Of a stretch of DNA of 64,000 bases, positions 32,295-42,300 are shown piece after piece. Each line of letters opens with the position of its first letter. Within the stretch, counting starts at the first letter, position 1. The DNA is from Crenobacter oryzisoli (lineage in GTDB: Bacteria > Pseudomonadota > Gammaproteobacteria > Burkholderiales > Chromobacteriaceae). Below the pieces are notes generated by a model. The model worked only from the letters and a program-made list of their open reading frames with translations. It was not told the DNA's origin and did no database searches. The stretch spans positions 62,001 through 126,000 of the forward strand of contig NZ_JAUEDK010000009.1 in NCBI RefSeq assembly GCF_030385785.1, written 5' to 3'. Both the position numbers and the translations under genes were made by a program.

Positions 32295-32963
32295 TTAGCG
32301 CGATGCCTGGCGCTGCAGGATGTTCGAAAACTCTTCCATGAAGGTGTCGAAGCGGGTCGCCAGACGGTCGACGTCGGCGGCGAATCGATTGTAGCCGATC
32401 ACCGCCGGAATCGCCGCGAACAGGCCGATCGCAGTGGCGATCAGCGCCTCGGCGATGCCCGGCGCCACCGTCTGCAGCGTCGCCTGCGTGGCGTTACCGA
32501 GGCCGATGAACGCATGCATGATGCCCCACACGGTGCCGAACAGGCCCACATACGGGCTGACCGAACCGACGGTAGCGAGGAAGGCGTTGTGGTTCTCCAG
32601 CGCGTCGAGCTCACGCTGTGCGGCGGCGCGCATCGCGCGACGGCTGCCGTCCATGATGTCCGACAGCTCGCCGTGGTTCTTGCTGCGCAGCTTCAGGAAC
32701 TCGCCGAAGCCGGACTGGAAGATCCGCTCCATCGCCGAGCCGTCCTGGCGCCGGTTGCCGTCCTCATACAATCGGTTCAGGTCGGCGCCCCCCCAGAAGG
32801 TTCGCTCGAAGTCTTCGCTGTCGCGGCGAGCGCCCTTCAGCAGCAGCGACTTCTGGATAATCAGCGCCCAGGACAGCACCGACAGCGCCAGGAGGCCGGC
32901 CATGACCAATTGCACGACCAGGCTGGCGTTGGCGATCAGACTGAATACAGACATCTGTTGCAC
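32295..32963 (-). CDS. tolQ: Tol-Pal system protein TolQ
   Basis: The 222-residue inner-membrane protein has three helices and the TolQ/ExbB/MotA core: SPYVGLFGTVWGIMHAFIGL and GIAEALIATAIGLFAAIPAV. It harvests proton motive force with TolR to drive TolA. GTG start with GAGG 8 nt upstream; an ATG three codons later is possible. tolR, tolA, tolB and pal are not adjacent, which is unusual. Confidence 0.9.
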   Translation of the reverse strand: MQQMSVFSLIANASLVVQLVMAGLLALSVLSWALIIQKSLLLKGARRDSEDFERTFWGGADLNRLYEDGNRRQDGSAMERIFQSGFGEFLKLRSKNHGELSDIMDGSRRAMRAAAQRELDALENHNAFLATVGSVSPYVGLFGTVWGIMHAFIGLGNATQATLQTVAPGIAEALIATAIGLFAAIPAVIGYNRFAADVDRLATRFDTFMEEFSNILQRQASR

Positions 32964-32989
32964 GTTGGTTTCCTCAAAGGAGTGCCCGG

Positions 32990-33559
32990 CTAGCGTAACA
33001 CGCGGCCGGTTTCAAAATCGATAATGGTCGACGGCTTGCGGCGCTTGCCGATCCGCCCCGGCAGCGCCAACAGCCGTTCGCCGAACGTCTGGCGGCAGCC
33101 GCGCGCGCTGCGCTCGGCCTTCTTGCCGGCCGGATTCGCCGACGTCGATACCAGCGCGGTGCCGAGCGCGCGGCACAGCGCCGCCGCTTCGCCGTGGGCG
33201 GTGACCCGCACCGCGATCTTGCGATGCCGGCCGCGCAACAGCGGCAACACCCGGCGCGATGCCGGCAGCAGGAAGGTGTACGGGCCCGGCCAGTATTCGG
33301 CCAGCTTGGCCTTGTCAGCGGCACTCAACGGCGCGATGAACGGTGCCAGCTGCCCGATATCGGCGGCGAGCAAGATCATGCCTTTGTGGTTGGGGCGCCC
33401 CTTCAGCCGGATCACCCGGCGCAACGCCCGCGCGTTGGCGGGGTCGCAACCGAGGCCGAAACAGGATTCGGTGGCGTACGCGAGCACGCCCCCATCGGCC
33501 AGCACGCCGCGCGCACGACGCTGCAATGCCCGGCCGGGCAAACGGTAACACTTCTTCAC
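32990..33559 (-). CDS. tsaC: TsaC/Sua5-family threonylcarbamoyl-AMP synthase
   Basis: The 189-residue protein has the YrdC fold: GGVLAYATESCFGLGCDP, KGRPNHKGMILL, and STSANPAGK. It makes threonylcarbamoyl-AMP for the t6A37 modification of tRNA. GTG start at 33559 with no strong ribosome site; the start could differ by some codons. It precedes tolQ by 26 bp. Confidence 0.88.
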   Translation of the reverse strand: MKKCYRLPGRALQRRARGVLADGGVLAYATESCFGLGCDPANARALRRVIRLKGRPNHKGMILLAADIGQLAPFIAPLSAADKAKLAEYWPGPYTFLLPASRRVLPLLRGRHRKIAVRVTAHGEAAALCRALGTALVSTSANPAGKKAERSARGCRQTFGERLLALPGRIGKRRKPSTIIDFETGRVLR

Positions 33560-33643
33560 GATAGATACGGATTGTCGACGGCAAAGCGCTAGGCTAGCAG
33601 ATTGACCGCACGCCGGCGCACGGGTTCCGCAATGGCAAAGAAA

Positions 33644-33669
33644 AACGGGGCCGCTTACGCGGCCCCGTT
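33644..33669 (-). terminator. Terminator of purD
   Basis: AACGGGGCCGC, TTAC, GCGGCCCCGTT, with TTTTTC following on the minus strand. It lies 18 bp past the purD stop. Confidence 0.88.
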
Positions 33670-33687
33670 GCGTTCGATATGCCAGGT

Positions 33688-34965
33688 TCAACTGCGTCGG
33701 CCGATCGCGCGCGCGCCGATGTCGCGGCGCAGCTGCTTGCCGGCGAAGTGGATCTGGTCGGCCACCTGGTAGGCGCGGGTCTGCGCCATCTTGACGCTGT
33801 CACCCAGGCCGACCGCGCACAGCACCCGACCGCCGCTGGTCACCAGCTCGCCTGCGGCGTTGTCGGTAGAGCCGGCGTGGAACACCACCGCGTCGTCGCT
33901 CTCGTCCGGAATGCCGGTGATCAGATCACCCTTGCGCGGCGCCTCCGGATAGCCCTCGGCCGCCAGCACCACGCCCAGCGCGACGCGGCGGTCCCACTCG
34001 GCCTCGGCCTTGTCCAGCGTGCCGTTGACACCATGCTCGAGCAGCACGGTGAAGTCGGACTTCAGCCGCGCCATGATTGGCTGCGTTTCCGGGTCGCCGA
34101 AGCGGCAGTTGAACTCGATCGTGAACGGGTTGCCCTGCGCGTCGATCATCAGGCCGGCGTACAGGAAACCGGTGTACGGGTGGCCGTCGGCCTTCATGCC
34201 GCGCACCGTCGGCATGATGATGTCGCGCATCACCCGCGCGTGCACCTGCGGCGTCACCACCGGTGCCGGGCTGTAAGCGCCCATGCCGCCGGTGTTCGGC
34301 CCCTGGTCGTGGTCCTTCAGGCGCTTGTGGTCCTGGCTGGTGGCCATCGGCAGCACGTGCTCGCCATCGACCATCACGATGAAGCTCGCTTCTTCGCCGG
34401 CGAGGAAGTCCTCGATCACCACCCGCGCGCCGGCGTCGCCCATCTTGTTGCCGACCAGCATGTCGTCGATCGCGGCATGCGCTTCGTCCAGCGTCATCGC
34501 CACCACCACGCCCTTGCCGGCGGCCAGGCCGTCGGCCTTGATCACGATCGGCGCACCGCGGCCATCCACATAGGCATGTGCGGCCGCAGCGTCGCTGAAC
34601 GTCTCGTAACCGGCGGTCGGGATACCGTGGCGCTTCATGAACGCCTTGGCGAAGTCCTTCGAGCTCTCCAGCTGCGCGGCGAACTGGGTCGGGCCGAAGA
34701 TCTTCAGCCCGGCATCGCGGAACGCATCAACCACGCCAGCGGCCAGCGGCGCCTCGGGACCGACCACGGTCAGATCGACCTTTTCCTGCTTCACGAACTC
34801 GATCAGCTCGGGAATGGCGGTGATCGCCACATTGGTCAGATGCGCGTCGCGTGCGGTGCCGGCGTTGCCCGGTGCCACGAATACCTTGGAGACACGGCCC
34901 GACTTGGCGATGCGCCAGGCCAGTGCGTGCTCACGCCCGCCCGAGCCGATAACCAGTACTTTCAT
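33688..34965 (-). CDS. purD: Phosphoribosylamine-glycine ligase
   Basis: The 425-residue ATP-grasp enzyme forms GAR in purine synthesis. The start MKVLVIGSGGREHALAW is canonical, with a GGAG box; the ATP-grasp motifs FLYAGLMIDAQG and EFNCRFGDPETQP are intact. It lies downstream of pagP and purH on the same strand. Confidence 0.97.
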   Translation of the reverse strand: MKVLVIGSGGREHALAWRIAKSGRVSKVFVAPGNAGTARDAHLTNVAITAIPELIEFVKQEKVDLTVVGPEAPLAAGVVDAFRDAGLKIFGPTQFAAQLESSKDFAKAFMKRHGIPTAGYETFSDAAAAHAYVDGRGAPIVIKADGLAAGKGVVVAMTLDEAHAAIDDMLVGNKMGDAGARVVIEDFLAGEEASFIVMVDGEHVLPMATSQDHKRLKDHDQGPNTGGMGAYSPAPVVTPQVHARVMRDIIMPTVRGMKADGHPYTGFLYAGLMIDAQGNPFTIEFNCRFGDPETQPIMARLKSDFTVLLEHGVNGTLDKAEAEWDRRVALGVVLAAEGYPEAPRKGDLITGIPDESDDAVVFHAGSTDNAAGELVTSGGRVLCAVGLGDSVKMAQTRAYQVADQIHFAGKQLRRDIGARAIGRRS

Positions 34966-35022
34966 GTGGAATACTCCAATAATCCTCCACGACGCGTCAG
35001 CGCGCCGGGATGCTTCATCCAA

Positions 35023-35643
35023 TCACAGCTGCCAGCGCAGCCAGGCGAACAGCACATTGCCGTTGTTGTGGCCGCCGGGAATATAGGTGGCCTGCAGCGC
35101 CAGCTTGCGGTATTCGACCGACACCAGCGGCAACACCGCCGGGATGGGCACATAACCGGAGTCCGAACGGGCAGTCACGCCGACGGCGAAGCCGGCACCG
35201 AGCCGCAGATTGCTGATCGGCCGCCACAGCGTCTGGAAGGCGTAGCCGCCGAACGGCTCGACATCGCGATGCGAGTCGAGGAACGCCATCGCGTACACCG
35301 CGTGCCAGTCGCCGTCGGCATCGTAACGGTAGCGCCCGATGCCCAGGCCCCATGGCCGCTCGTTGAACCTGTCGATCTTCTCTTTATCGTAGAAGGCGCG
35401 GTTGTGCCAAGCCTCGACCGGCACGTACAGCTCGTACTGATCGGAGCGCCAGGTGTCAGCGATATTGACCCAGCTGTACTGCCAGAAGCCGGGCTTGGCG
35501 ACAACGGTATCGCTTGCAGGGGACGGCACGGTCGGAGCGGCCGGCCCGGCTGTCGCCGGAACGCTGCCATCGTCGGCCAGCGCAGGCAGACAGGCCAACA
35601 CCATGAGACCGGCGCCCAAATACGACACAAGCGGCTTTTTCAA
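35023..35643 (-). CDS. pagP: Lipid A palmitoyltransferase PagP
   Basis: The 206-residue outer-membrane enzyme moves palmitate from phospholipid to lipid A. It has a signal peptide (ACLPALA-DD), a Pro-rich linker, then the 8-strand barrel. Catalytic residues His80 (AWHNRAFYD), Asp123 and Ser124 (FLDSHRD) keep the 43-residue spacing of E. coli His33-Asp76. It lies between purH and purD; a strong hairpin separates it from purH. Confidence 0.92.
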   Translation of the reverse strand: MKKPLVSYLGAGLMVLACLPALADDGSVPATAGPAAPTVPSPASDTVVAKPGFWQYSWVNIADTWRSDQYELYVPVEAWHNRAFYDKEKIDRFNERPWGLGIGRYRYDADGDWHAVYAMAFLDSHRDVEPFGGYAFQTLWRPISNLRLGAGFAVGVTARSDSGYVPIPAVLPLVSVEYRKLALQATYIPGGHNNGNVLFAWLRWQL

Positions 35644-35660
35644 CAGTCAATGGTTTCAAT

Positions 35661-35688
35661 AACGCGGGCCGGCATGCCGGCCCGCGTT
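35661..35688 (-). terminator. Terminator of purH
   Basis: A perfect 28-bp palindrome with arms AACGCGGGCCGGCA and TGCCGGCCCGCGTT. The T-run is weak (ATTGAAA), so some read-through into pagP is possible. Confidence 0.7.
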
Positions 35689-35698
35689 GCGTACGGAC

Positions 35699-37276
35699 TT
35701 AGTGGCGGAAGTGTCGCACGCCGGTCAGCACCATGGCGATACCGTGCTCATCGGCCGCCGCGAACACTTCCTCGTCGCGCATCGAGCCGCCCGGGTGGAT
35801 GATCGCCTTGATGCCCTGCTCGGCGATCACGTCGATGCCGTCGCGGAACGGGAAGAACGCGTCCGACGCGGCCACCGCGCCGTCCAGCGACAGGCCGGCG
35901 TCCTGCGCCTTGCGGGCCGCGATGCGGGTCGAGTCGACGCGCGACATCTGGCCGGCGCCGATACCGGCGGTCTGGCCGTTCTTGCAGAACACGATGGCGT
36001 TGGACTTCACGTACTTGGCGACGCGCCATGCGAACAAGAGGTCGGTCATTTCCTGCGCGGTCGGGGCGCGCTTGGTCACTACGCGCAGTTCGTCCAGGCC
36101 GACGTTGCGGATGTCCGGGGTCTGCACCAGCAGGCCGCCGCCGACGCGCTTCAGGTCAAAGGCGTTGGCACCGGCGGTCAGCGGTACTTCCAGCACGCGC
36201 ACGTTCTTCTTCGCGGCGATCACCGCCTTGGCGCTGTCGGTGAACGCCGGGGCGATCAGCACTTCCAGGAACTGACCGGTCACCGCCTCGACGGTGGCCG
36301 CATCCACTTCGCGGTTGAACGCGATGATGCCGCCGAAGGCGCTGGTGGTGTCGGTGGCGAAGGCCAGACGGTAGGCGGTCAGCGGGTCGGCCGCCACGGC
36401 CACGCCGCACGGGTTGGCGTGCTTGACGATCACGCAGGCCGGTTCGGCGAAGGTCTTCACCGCTTCCCAGGCCGCGTCGGCGTCGGCGATGTTGTTGTAC
36501 GACAGCTCCTTGCCCTGCAGCTGCTGGTAGTGGGCGATGCTGCCCGGCGCCGGGTCGAGGTCGCGGTAGAACGCGGCGCTCTGGTGCGGGTTCTCGCCGT
36601 AGCGCATGTCCTGCACCTTGACGAACTGGGCGTTCAGGCGGTTCGGGAACGCGGTGCGCTCCGGCACGCCGGTCACGGTGCCGGCCGCCAGGCTGGTCAG
36701 GTAGTTGGAGATCGCGCCGTCGTAGGCGGCGGTGTGGGTGAACGCCTTCTTGGCCAGCTCGAAGCGGGTAATCTTGGCCAGTGCGCCGCCGTGCGCCTTC
36801 ATCTCGTCGAGCAGCGCCGAGTAGTCGGCTGCATCGGTGACGATGGCAACGTGCGCCCAGTTCTTCGCCGCCGAGCGGACCATGGTCGGGCCGCCGATGT
36901 CGATGTTCTCGATCGCGTCCTCGAGCGTGCAGTCTGCCTTGGCGATGGTCGCCTCGAACGGGTACAGGTTCACGCAGACCAGGTCGATGTTGCCGATGCC
37001 GTGCTCGGCCATCTTGGCCACATGCTCCGGCAGGTCACGGCGACCGAGGATGCCGCCGTGCACTTTCGGGTGCAGCGTTTTCACGCGACCGTCGAGCATT
37101 TCCGGGAAACCGGTGTAATCGGACACCTCGGTCACCGCGATGCCCTGCTCGGCCAGCAGCTTGGCGGTGCCGCCGGTGGAGAGGATCTCCACGCCCTGCT
37201 CGGCCAGGCCGCGGGCAAATTCAACAATGCCGGTTTTGTCGGAAACGCTCAGCAGCGCTCGTTGGATCTTGGTCAT
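35699..37276 (-). CDS. purH: Bifunctional AICAR formyltransferase / IMP cyclohydrolase
   Basis: The 525-residue enzyme performs the last two steps of IMP synthesis. The MGS-like cyclohydrolase domain begins [18 protein letters not shown]; the transformylase domain has KHANPCGVA and the K-x-x-x-K site blocks. Start at 37276 after a GGCGG box. Confidence 0.97.
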   Translation of the reverse strand: MTKIQRALLSVSDKTGIVEFARGLAEQGVEILSTGGTAKLLAEQGIAVTEVSDYTGFPEMLDGRVKTLHPKVHGGILGRRDLPEHVAKMAEHGIGNIDLVCVNLYPFEATIAKADCTLEDAIENIDIGGPTMVRSAAKNWAHVAIVTDAADYSALLDEMKAHGGALAKITRFELAKKAFTHTAAYDGAISNYLTSLAAGTVTGVPERTAFPNRLNAQFVKVQDMRYGENPHQSAAFYRDLDPAPGSIAHYQQLQGKELSYNNIADADAAWEAVKTFAEPACVIVKHANPCGVAVAADPLTAYRLAFATDTTSAFGGIIAFNREVDAATVEAVTGQFLEVLIAPAFTDSAKAVIAAKKNVRVLEVPLTAGANAFDLKRVGGGLLVQTPDIRNVGLDELRVVTKRAPTAQEMTDLLFAWRVAKYVKSNAIVFCKNGQTAGIGAGQMSRVDSTRIAARKAQDAGLSLDGAVAASDAFFPFRDGIDVIAEQGIKAIIHPGGSMRDEEVFAAADEHGIAMVLTGVRHFRH

Positions 37277-37329
37277 GATTGCAGTACCGCCATGGTTTAA
37301 TGTAAAGAAACTCAATAGCCAGATAGGGC

Positions 37330-37354
37330 GAAGGCCGCTTGCAGGGCGGCCTTC
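37330..37354 (-). terminator. Terminator of dusB-fis
   Basis: GAAGGCCGC and GCGGCCTTC arms around a 7-nt loop, 14 bp past the fis stop. The T-run is poor. Confidence 0.6.
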
Positions 37355-37367
37355 GTTCATCTTGATA

Positions 37368-37604
37368 TCAAATCAAATCGTAACTCTTCATCTTCTTGCG
37401 CAGGGTGTTGCGGTTGAGCCCGAGCAGCTCGGCCGCACGCGTCTGATTGCCCTGGGTGTGCGCCAGCACCACCTCGATCAGCGGTTTCTCGACCCGTGCC
37501 AATACCATATCGTAGATGGCCGCCGGCGTTTCGCCGTCGAGGTCGCGGAAATACTGTTCCATCGCATGGCGAATGGTCTGTCCGATGTGATCGCTGGTCT
37601 GCAT
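37368..37604 (-). CDS. fis: Nucleoid protein Fis
   Basis: The 78-residue protein ends in the Fis helix-turn-helix [20 protein letters not shown]. It bends DNA and regulates growth-linked genes. It follows dusB by 31 bp, the same order as in enterobacteria. It is shorter than E. coli Fis (98), as is common in betaproteobacteria. Confidence 0.93.
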   Translation of the reverse strand: MQTSDHIGQTIRHAMEQYFRDLDGETPAAIYDMVLARVEKPLIEVVLAHTQGNQTRAAELLGLNRNTLRKKMKSYDLI

Positions 37605-37635
37605 GGCTATTGTTGTGTTGTTCACCGGGGGTTGA

Positions 37636-38658
37636 TCAAACCGCCGCGTCGTCGTGGGCGACGTCGGCAACGTATTCCAGCCGCTCGGACTGCGCCGACA
37701 GCTGGTCGAAGTAATCGCTGACCGCGAGGCGCTGCTCGGCGGTCGATTCAAGCCGGTACATGGTCTGGCGGAACTCGTTGGAACCGGCCAGGCCCTTGGT
37801 GTACCAGGCGATATGCTTGCGGGCGACCCGGCAGCCCGAGTACTCGCCGTAGAAACCGTACAGCTCGTCGAGGTGCTCGAGCAGCACGCTGCTGATCTCG
37901 GCCACGCGCGGCGGAGGCAGCGTCTCGCCGGTCTCCAGGTAATGCTGGATCTCGCGGAACAGCCAGGGCCGCCCCTGCGCGGCGCGGCCGATCATGATCG
38001 CGTCAGCACCGGTGGTTTCAAGCACGAAGCGTGCCTTTGCCGGGCTGTCGATGTCGCCGTTGGCGATCAGCGGGATCGAGATCGCCTGCTTCACCGCGCG
38101 GATCGTGTCGTACTCGGCGTCGCCCTTGTACATGTCCTCGCGGGTGCGGCCGTGCAAGGCCAGCGCGGCGATGCCGGCGTCTTCGGCCAGCTTCGCGATC
38201 TTGAGCGCGTTCTTGTGCTCGCGGCGCCAGCCGGTGCGGGTCTTCAGCGTCACCGGCACGTCGACCGCCTTCACCACTGCCTCGAGGATGCGCGCGACCA
38301 GGTCCTCGTGCTGCAGCAGCGCCGAGCCGGCCGCGACATTGCACACCTTCTTGGCCGGGCAGCCCATGTTGATGTCGATGATCTGCGCGCCGTGCTCCAC
38401 ATTGAGGCGCGCCGCCTCGGCCATCTGCACCGGATCGGCGCCGGCGATCTGCACCGAGATCGGCGCGACCTCGCCCTCGTGGTTGGCGCGGCGCAGCGTC
38501 TTCGGCGTGGTCCACAGCGCTTTGTTCGAGGTGATCATCTCCGACACCGCCAGCCCCGCCCCGAAGCGCTTGCACAGCATCCGGAACGGCCGGTCGGTGA
38601 CGCCGGCCATCGGCGCGACGATCAGGCGATTGGGCAGCGTGTACGGGCCGATGCGCAT
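37636..38658 (-). CDS. dusB: tRNA-dihydrouridine synthase B
   Basis: The 340-residue flavoenzyme reduces uridines in the tRNA D-loop. Hallmarks: VAPMAGVTDRPFR, the active-site Cys in NMGCPAKKVCN, and LHGRTREDMYKG. The start MRIGPYTLPNR at 38658 was chosen over a 50-codon low-quality extension. Region 38659-38833 holds no gene. Confidence 0.95.
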   Translation of the reverse strand: MRIGPYTLPNRLIVAPMAGVTDRPFRMLCKRFGAGLAVSEMITSNKALWTTPKTLRRANHEGEVAPISVQIAGADPVQMAEAARLNVEHGAQIIDINMGCPAKKVCNVAAGSALLQHEDLVARILEAVVKAVDVPVTLKTRTGWRREHKNALKIAKLAEDAGIAALALHGRTREDMYKGDAEYDTIRAVKQAISIPLIANGDIDSPAKARFVLETTGADAIMIGRAAQGRPWLFREIQHYLETGETLPPPRVAEISSVLLEHLDELYGFYGEYSGCRVARKHIAWYTKGLAGSNEFRQTMYRLESTAEQRLAVSDYFDQLSAQSERLEYVADVAHDDAAV

Positions 38659-38833
38659 GGGTTTCAAGGGTGTCTCGGGTCGGGAAGGGGGGCAATTGTA
38701 GCGGGTTTCGCCCGGCCGGTAAAAACCTTTTTGCTTATTTTTTAAGCGCCGTCCATAGCCAATCGAAATCACCCCACACCCTCTAGGGGTAACTCTGCCC
38801 GCCGACACCAGCCCTTGTGATCGGCGATGAAAA

Positions 38834-38860
38834 AACCCTTCTGCAACATGCAGAAGGGTT
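38834..38860 (-). terminator. Terminator of rnpB
   Basis: AACCCTTCTGCA, ACA, TGCAGAAGGGTT, followed on the minus strand by TTTTTCATC. It begins 11 bp past the RNase P RNA 3' end. Confidence 0.92.
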
Positions 38861-38870
38861 CGCGATCGGG

Positions 38871-39347
38871 GGAAGTCAGCCGATAAGCCGGGTTCTGTCG
38901 TTGGACAGTCATTCCTCTAGGCCTGCCGTTACCGACAGGCTCAAGCAACCTACCCGGGGACAACGCGAGCCACGTTAGCGCCCCCCTATTTGGTCTTGCT
39001 CCGGATGGGGTTTAGCCTGCCGTCCGTGTTGCCACGTCCGCGGTGCGCTCTTACCGCAGCGGGTTTCCCCGCTCCCCGGTCGCGGCTTACGCCTTGTCCG
39101 GGCACCTTTTCACCCTTGCCTGTGCCGTCCAGCCAGGTTTCCCTGTCTGGATACTCCAAACAGGTCACCCTGTCTGGATGAAGACTTTGTCGCCCTTGCG
39201 GGCGACCAGTCCAGCCATCGGCGGTTCAGCTCTCTGTTCCACTTTCCGTCGCCTCACGGCGCCCGGCCGTTAGCCGGCATCCTGCTCTACGGAGCCCGGA
39301 CTTTCCTCCCCGCCCCGAAGGGCGCGGCGACTGTCTGTCTGACTTCC
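38871..39347 (-). ncRNA. rnpB: RNase P RNA, class A, with expanded specificity domain
   Basis: The RNA of the tRNA 5'-processing ribozyme. Conserved segments are clear on the minus strand: GAGGAAAGTCCGGGCTCC (P4/P2 side), AACAGAGAGC, GGTAAGAGCGCACC (P13), GGAGCAAGACCAAATAGG and CGACAGAACCCGGCTTATCG. About 477 nt, against 377 in E. coli. The surplus is two insertions after P12 (39128-39178, two tandem hairpins) and within P13 (39058-39101, two hairpins), all capped by GNRA tetraloops. Confidence 0.96.
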
Positions 39348-39399
39348 GGCGCGAATTGTAGCGCATTTGCGCGCACCGTGCCCGGCCGCACGACCGGTG

Positions 39400-42300
39400 T
39401 CAGTCAAAGCGCAGCGTATAGCGCGATTCGGCCGACGACGACTGCTGGCCGGCGCGCAGCACCATCGACCACCCCTTGGTCAGCTGGTAGACCATCTTGA
39501 CTGTCTGGTCGGCGCTGGTGATGCCGTATTCGTAGCCCAGATACAGCTCGCGGGTCAGCTGCTTGCCGACCGTCACCACCTGCTCGGCCGGGCTGATGCT
39601 GCCGTCGGCGGCGGTGCGCGCCTTGCGGCTGGTCATGCCTAGATCGTCGAACAGCCCGATGTGTTCGTTCACCGCACCGGCGAGCAAGGCGCCGGCCGCC
39701 GCGCCGAGCGCCGCATTGTCCTTGGCGTCGCCGCTCGAGGCACGGCCCAGCACCAGCCAGGACAGCTTGTCCCTCTCGCTCATCGCTTCGTCAGCGACCA
39801 GGTTGATATGCGGGTTCGACACCGAACCGGTCACCTCGACGCCGGCATTCACCGGCGACAGCCGGCGCACCGCACGCACCTTCAGCCCCGGGTTGTCGAT
39901 CGGCCCGGCGAACGAGATCACCCCGGACTCGATGTCGAGATCCTGGCCGTACGCCTTGTAGCGCCCCTTCTCGACGTGCACCTGGCCATTGGCGGTCGGC
40001 GGGTAGCCGGGCTTGGCGTCGACGCGGATCAGGCCCGATAGCGTCACGTCCAGGCCCTGGCCGACGAAGCGGAAGCGGTCGCCGAGGTCGAGTTCCAGGT
40101 TCACCGTGATCGGCAGCTTGCCGAGCGACGAGGGCTCGGGCGGCTTACGGCCGACCACCACCACATCGTCGGACAGAGTGGGTGCGCCCGCCTTGGGCAG
40201 ATCGATGCGGCCGCGGTCGACGCGCAGCTTGCCGGTCAGCACCACCCCCTTGGTCTGCGACAGCCCCAGTTCGCTGGTGCCGGAGACCACCAGCACGCGT
40301 CCCGGCTTGTCGAACACGCCGAACTTGTTGAATACCACCTTCGCCTGGGCGTTCGGCCCGGTATCGCGCGCGTCCATCACGCCGGACGCCACCACCTCCC
40401 CCTTGCCGCCGGCAAAGCGCAGCCGCTCCAGCACCACGCGCTGGCCATCGAGTTGAGCGGCCAGCTGGCCGTCGGACAGGCGAATGCCGGTGGCGCGGTC
40501 GAAGAACGCCAGCTGCTCGCCGGTGAGCCGACCGCGCAGCTGGGGCTGCGCCAGTGCGCCGTCGAGCGCAACGTTGGCCGACAGCTTGCCGGCGACGCTG
40601 ATCGACGGCGGCATCAGCGTGCCGAACGCAGCCAGCGACGGCACCTCGGCGCGCAGCGTGCCAGACAGCGGCGTGCGCGGCGTCGGCAGCGCAGCACCGC
40701 TGGCGAGTGCCCCCTGCCCCGACAGCATCGCGTACTTGCTGACCACGTCGAGCGCGAACTGGGTGCTGCCGCCTCCGAGGGTGACGCTCGCCTTCAGCGT
40801 CGACAGCCCGGCGGCGAGCTTGCGACTGTCGGAGGGCAGCAGCACGTCGCCGCGCTGGCGCGTCACAGTGATCTGGCCGCGCGGGTTCTTGCCGAGCACC
40901 ACATCCCAGTCGGCACCGAGCACCAGGTCCTGTTGCACCGGCAGCGTGACGAACGACGACAGCGCCGCCAGCGCCGCCAGCGCGATATTGTCGGCGCGGC
41001 CGCTGGTGGCGAGCGTACCGCCGTGGTGCCAGTCGAGCGAGTTGAGCGTCAGGTTGCCGCCGAGCAGGCTCAGCCGCGCGCCGCCGAACGTCACCCGTTC
41101 GGCCGACGCGGCAAGCGTCACCGGCGCGAGCAGGCGCAAGCCGGGCTGGCCGTTCAACTCCAGCCGGCTCAGCGTGCCGCGCCAGTTCAGCATCTTGGCA
41201 TCCAGCCCGCCGGCGGCGGACAGACCCACGCCGTAAGCATGCTTGTCGAACTCGGCACGGCCATCCAGCGTCAGCGTGTGGCGCGAACGGGTGCCGTCGG
41301 CCAAGAAACGCAGCGTCGGCACCGCCAAGCCGCCGGCCCGCAACGCTGCCACGTCGAGCGCCACCTTGAACGGGCTATCGGCAGCATCGCGCAAATTGCC
41401 GGTGAGCTGTACCCGCTCGGCGGCGATGCCACCAGGCAGACGCAGCCGCTGCGCGGCAAGATCCGCGCTGACCACCGGCTGACGGGTCGAGCCGGACAGC
41501 TCGGCGCGGCCGGCGATGCGCCCGGCAAAGCCCGGTCCGATCAGGCCGAGGTTCGGTGCATCGATCGCGAGCCTCAGCCTGTCGCCCGGCTTGCCCCAGG
41601 CGCCATTGGCGTCGAGCTTATTGTCGGCCAGTCTCAGCGAGGCCGAGAGCTGGCTGAGCCGCCGGCCGTCGAGGTTCAGCTTGGCCTGGCCGCTCAGCGG
41701 TGCGCCCGACAGGGTGCTCGGCGCGAGCTTCAGTTCGGCAGCGAGCTTGGGCCCGGCGCCCAGCTCGCCCTTCGCCGTCAGCGTGGCGCTGAGCTTTCCG
41801 TCCGGCCAGCCGGCCATGAAACGGGACGGGTTGGCCGAACGCAGTGCGGCGTGCGCGTCGATCGGCAGCTTGGCACCGAGACCTAACCTGCCCGCGAGCT
41901 GCAGCTCGCCGCCGTTCTTGGCGGCCAGCTGCAGGCGGGCGATGTCGAGCCTCGACTGGCCGGTCCCGTCGCGGGCCAGCGCCAGCTGCCCCTTGGCCGT
42001 CAGCGCCCCGCTGGCCAGATCCACCGCCAGCTGCGGCGCCCGCCCCGAACCGCCGACGCTCAGCACACCGGACAAGGGCGGCTTCGGCAGCGCGGCGTGG
42101 AACTGGGTCATGTCGAGCTTGGCGAGCGTCGCCCGCAGCGCCAGCTGTTGCTGCGAAGCGCTGCCGGTGAGCTGCACCGAGCCGCCGGCGACGTCGGCAT
42201 TGAGCGTATCGAGCGTCAGCCTGCCGTCGGCAAGATGCAGTGCGCCGGTCATCAGCCGCAGCGGCAGGAAGCCGGCCGGCAGGCTGCCAGGCTTCTGGTT

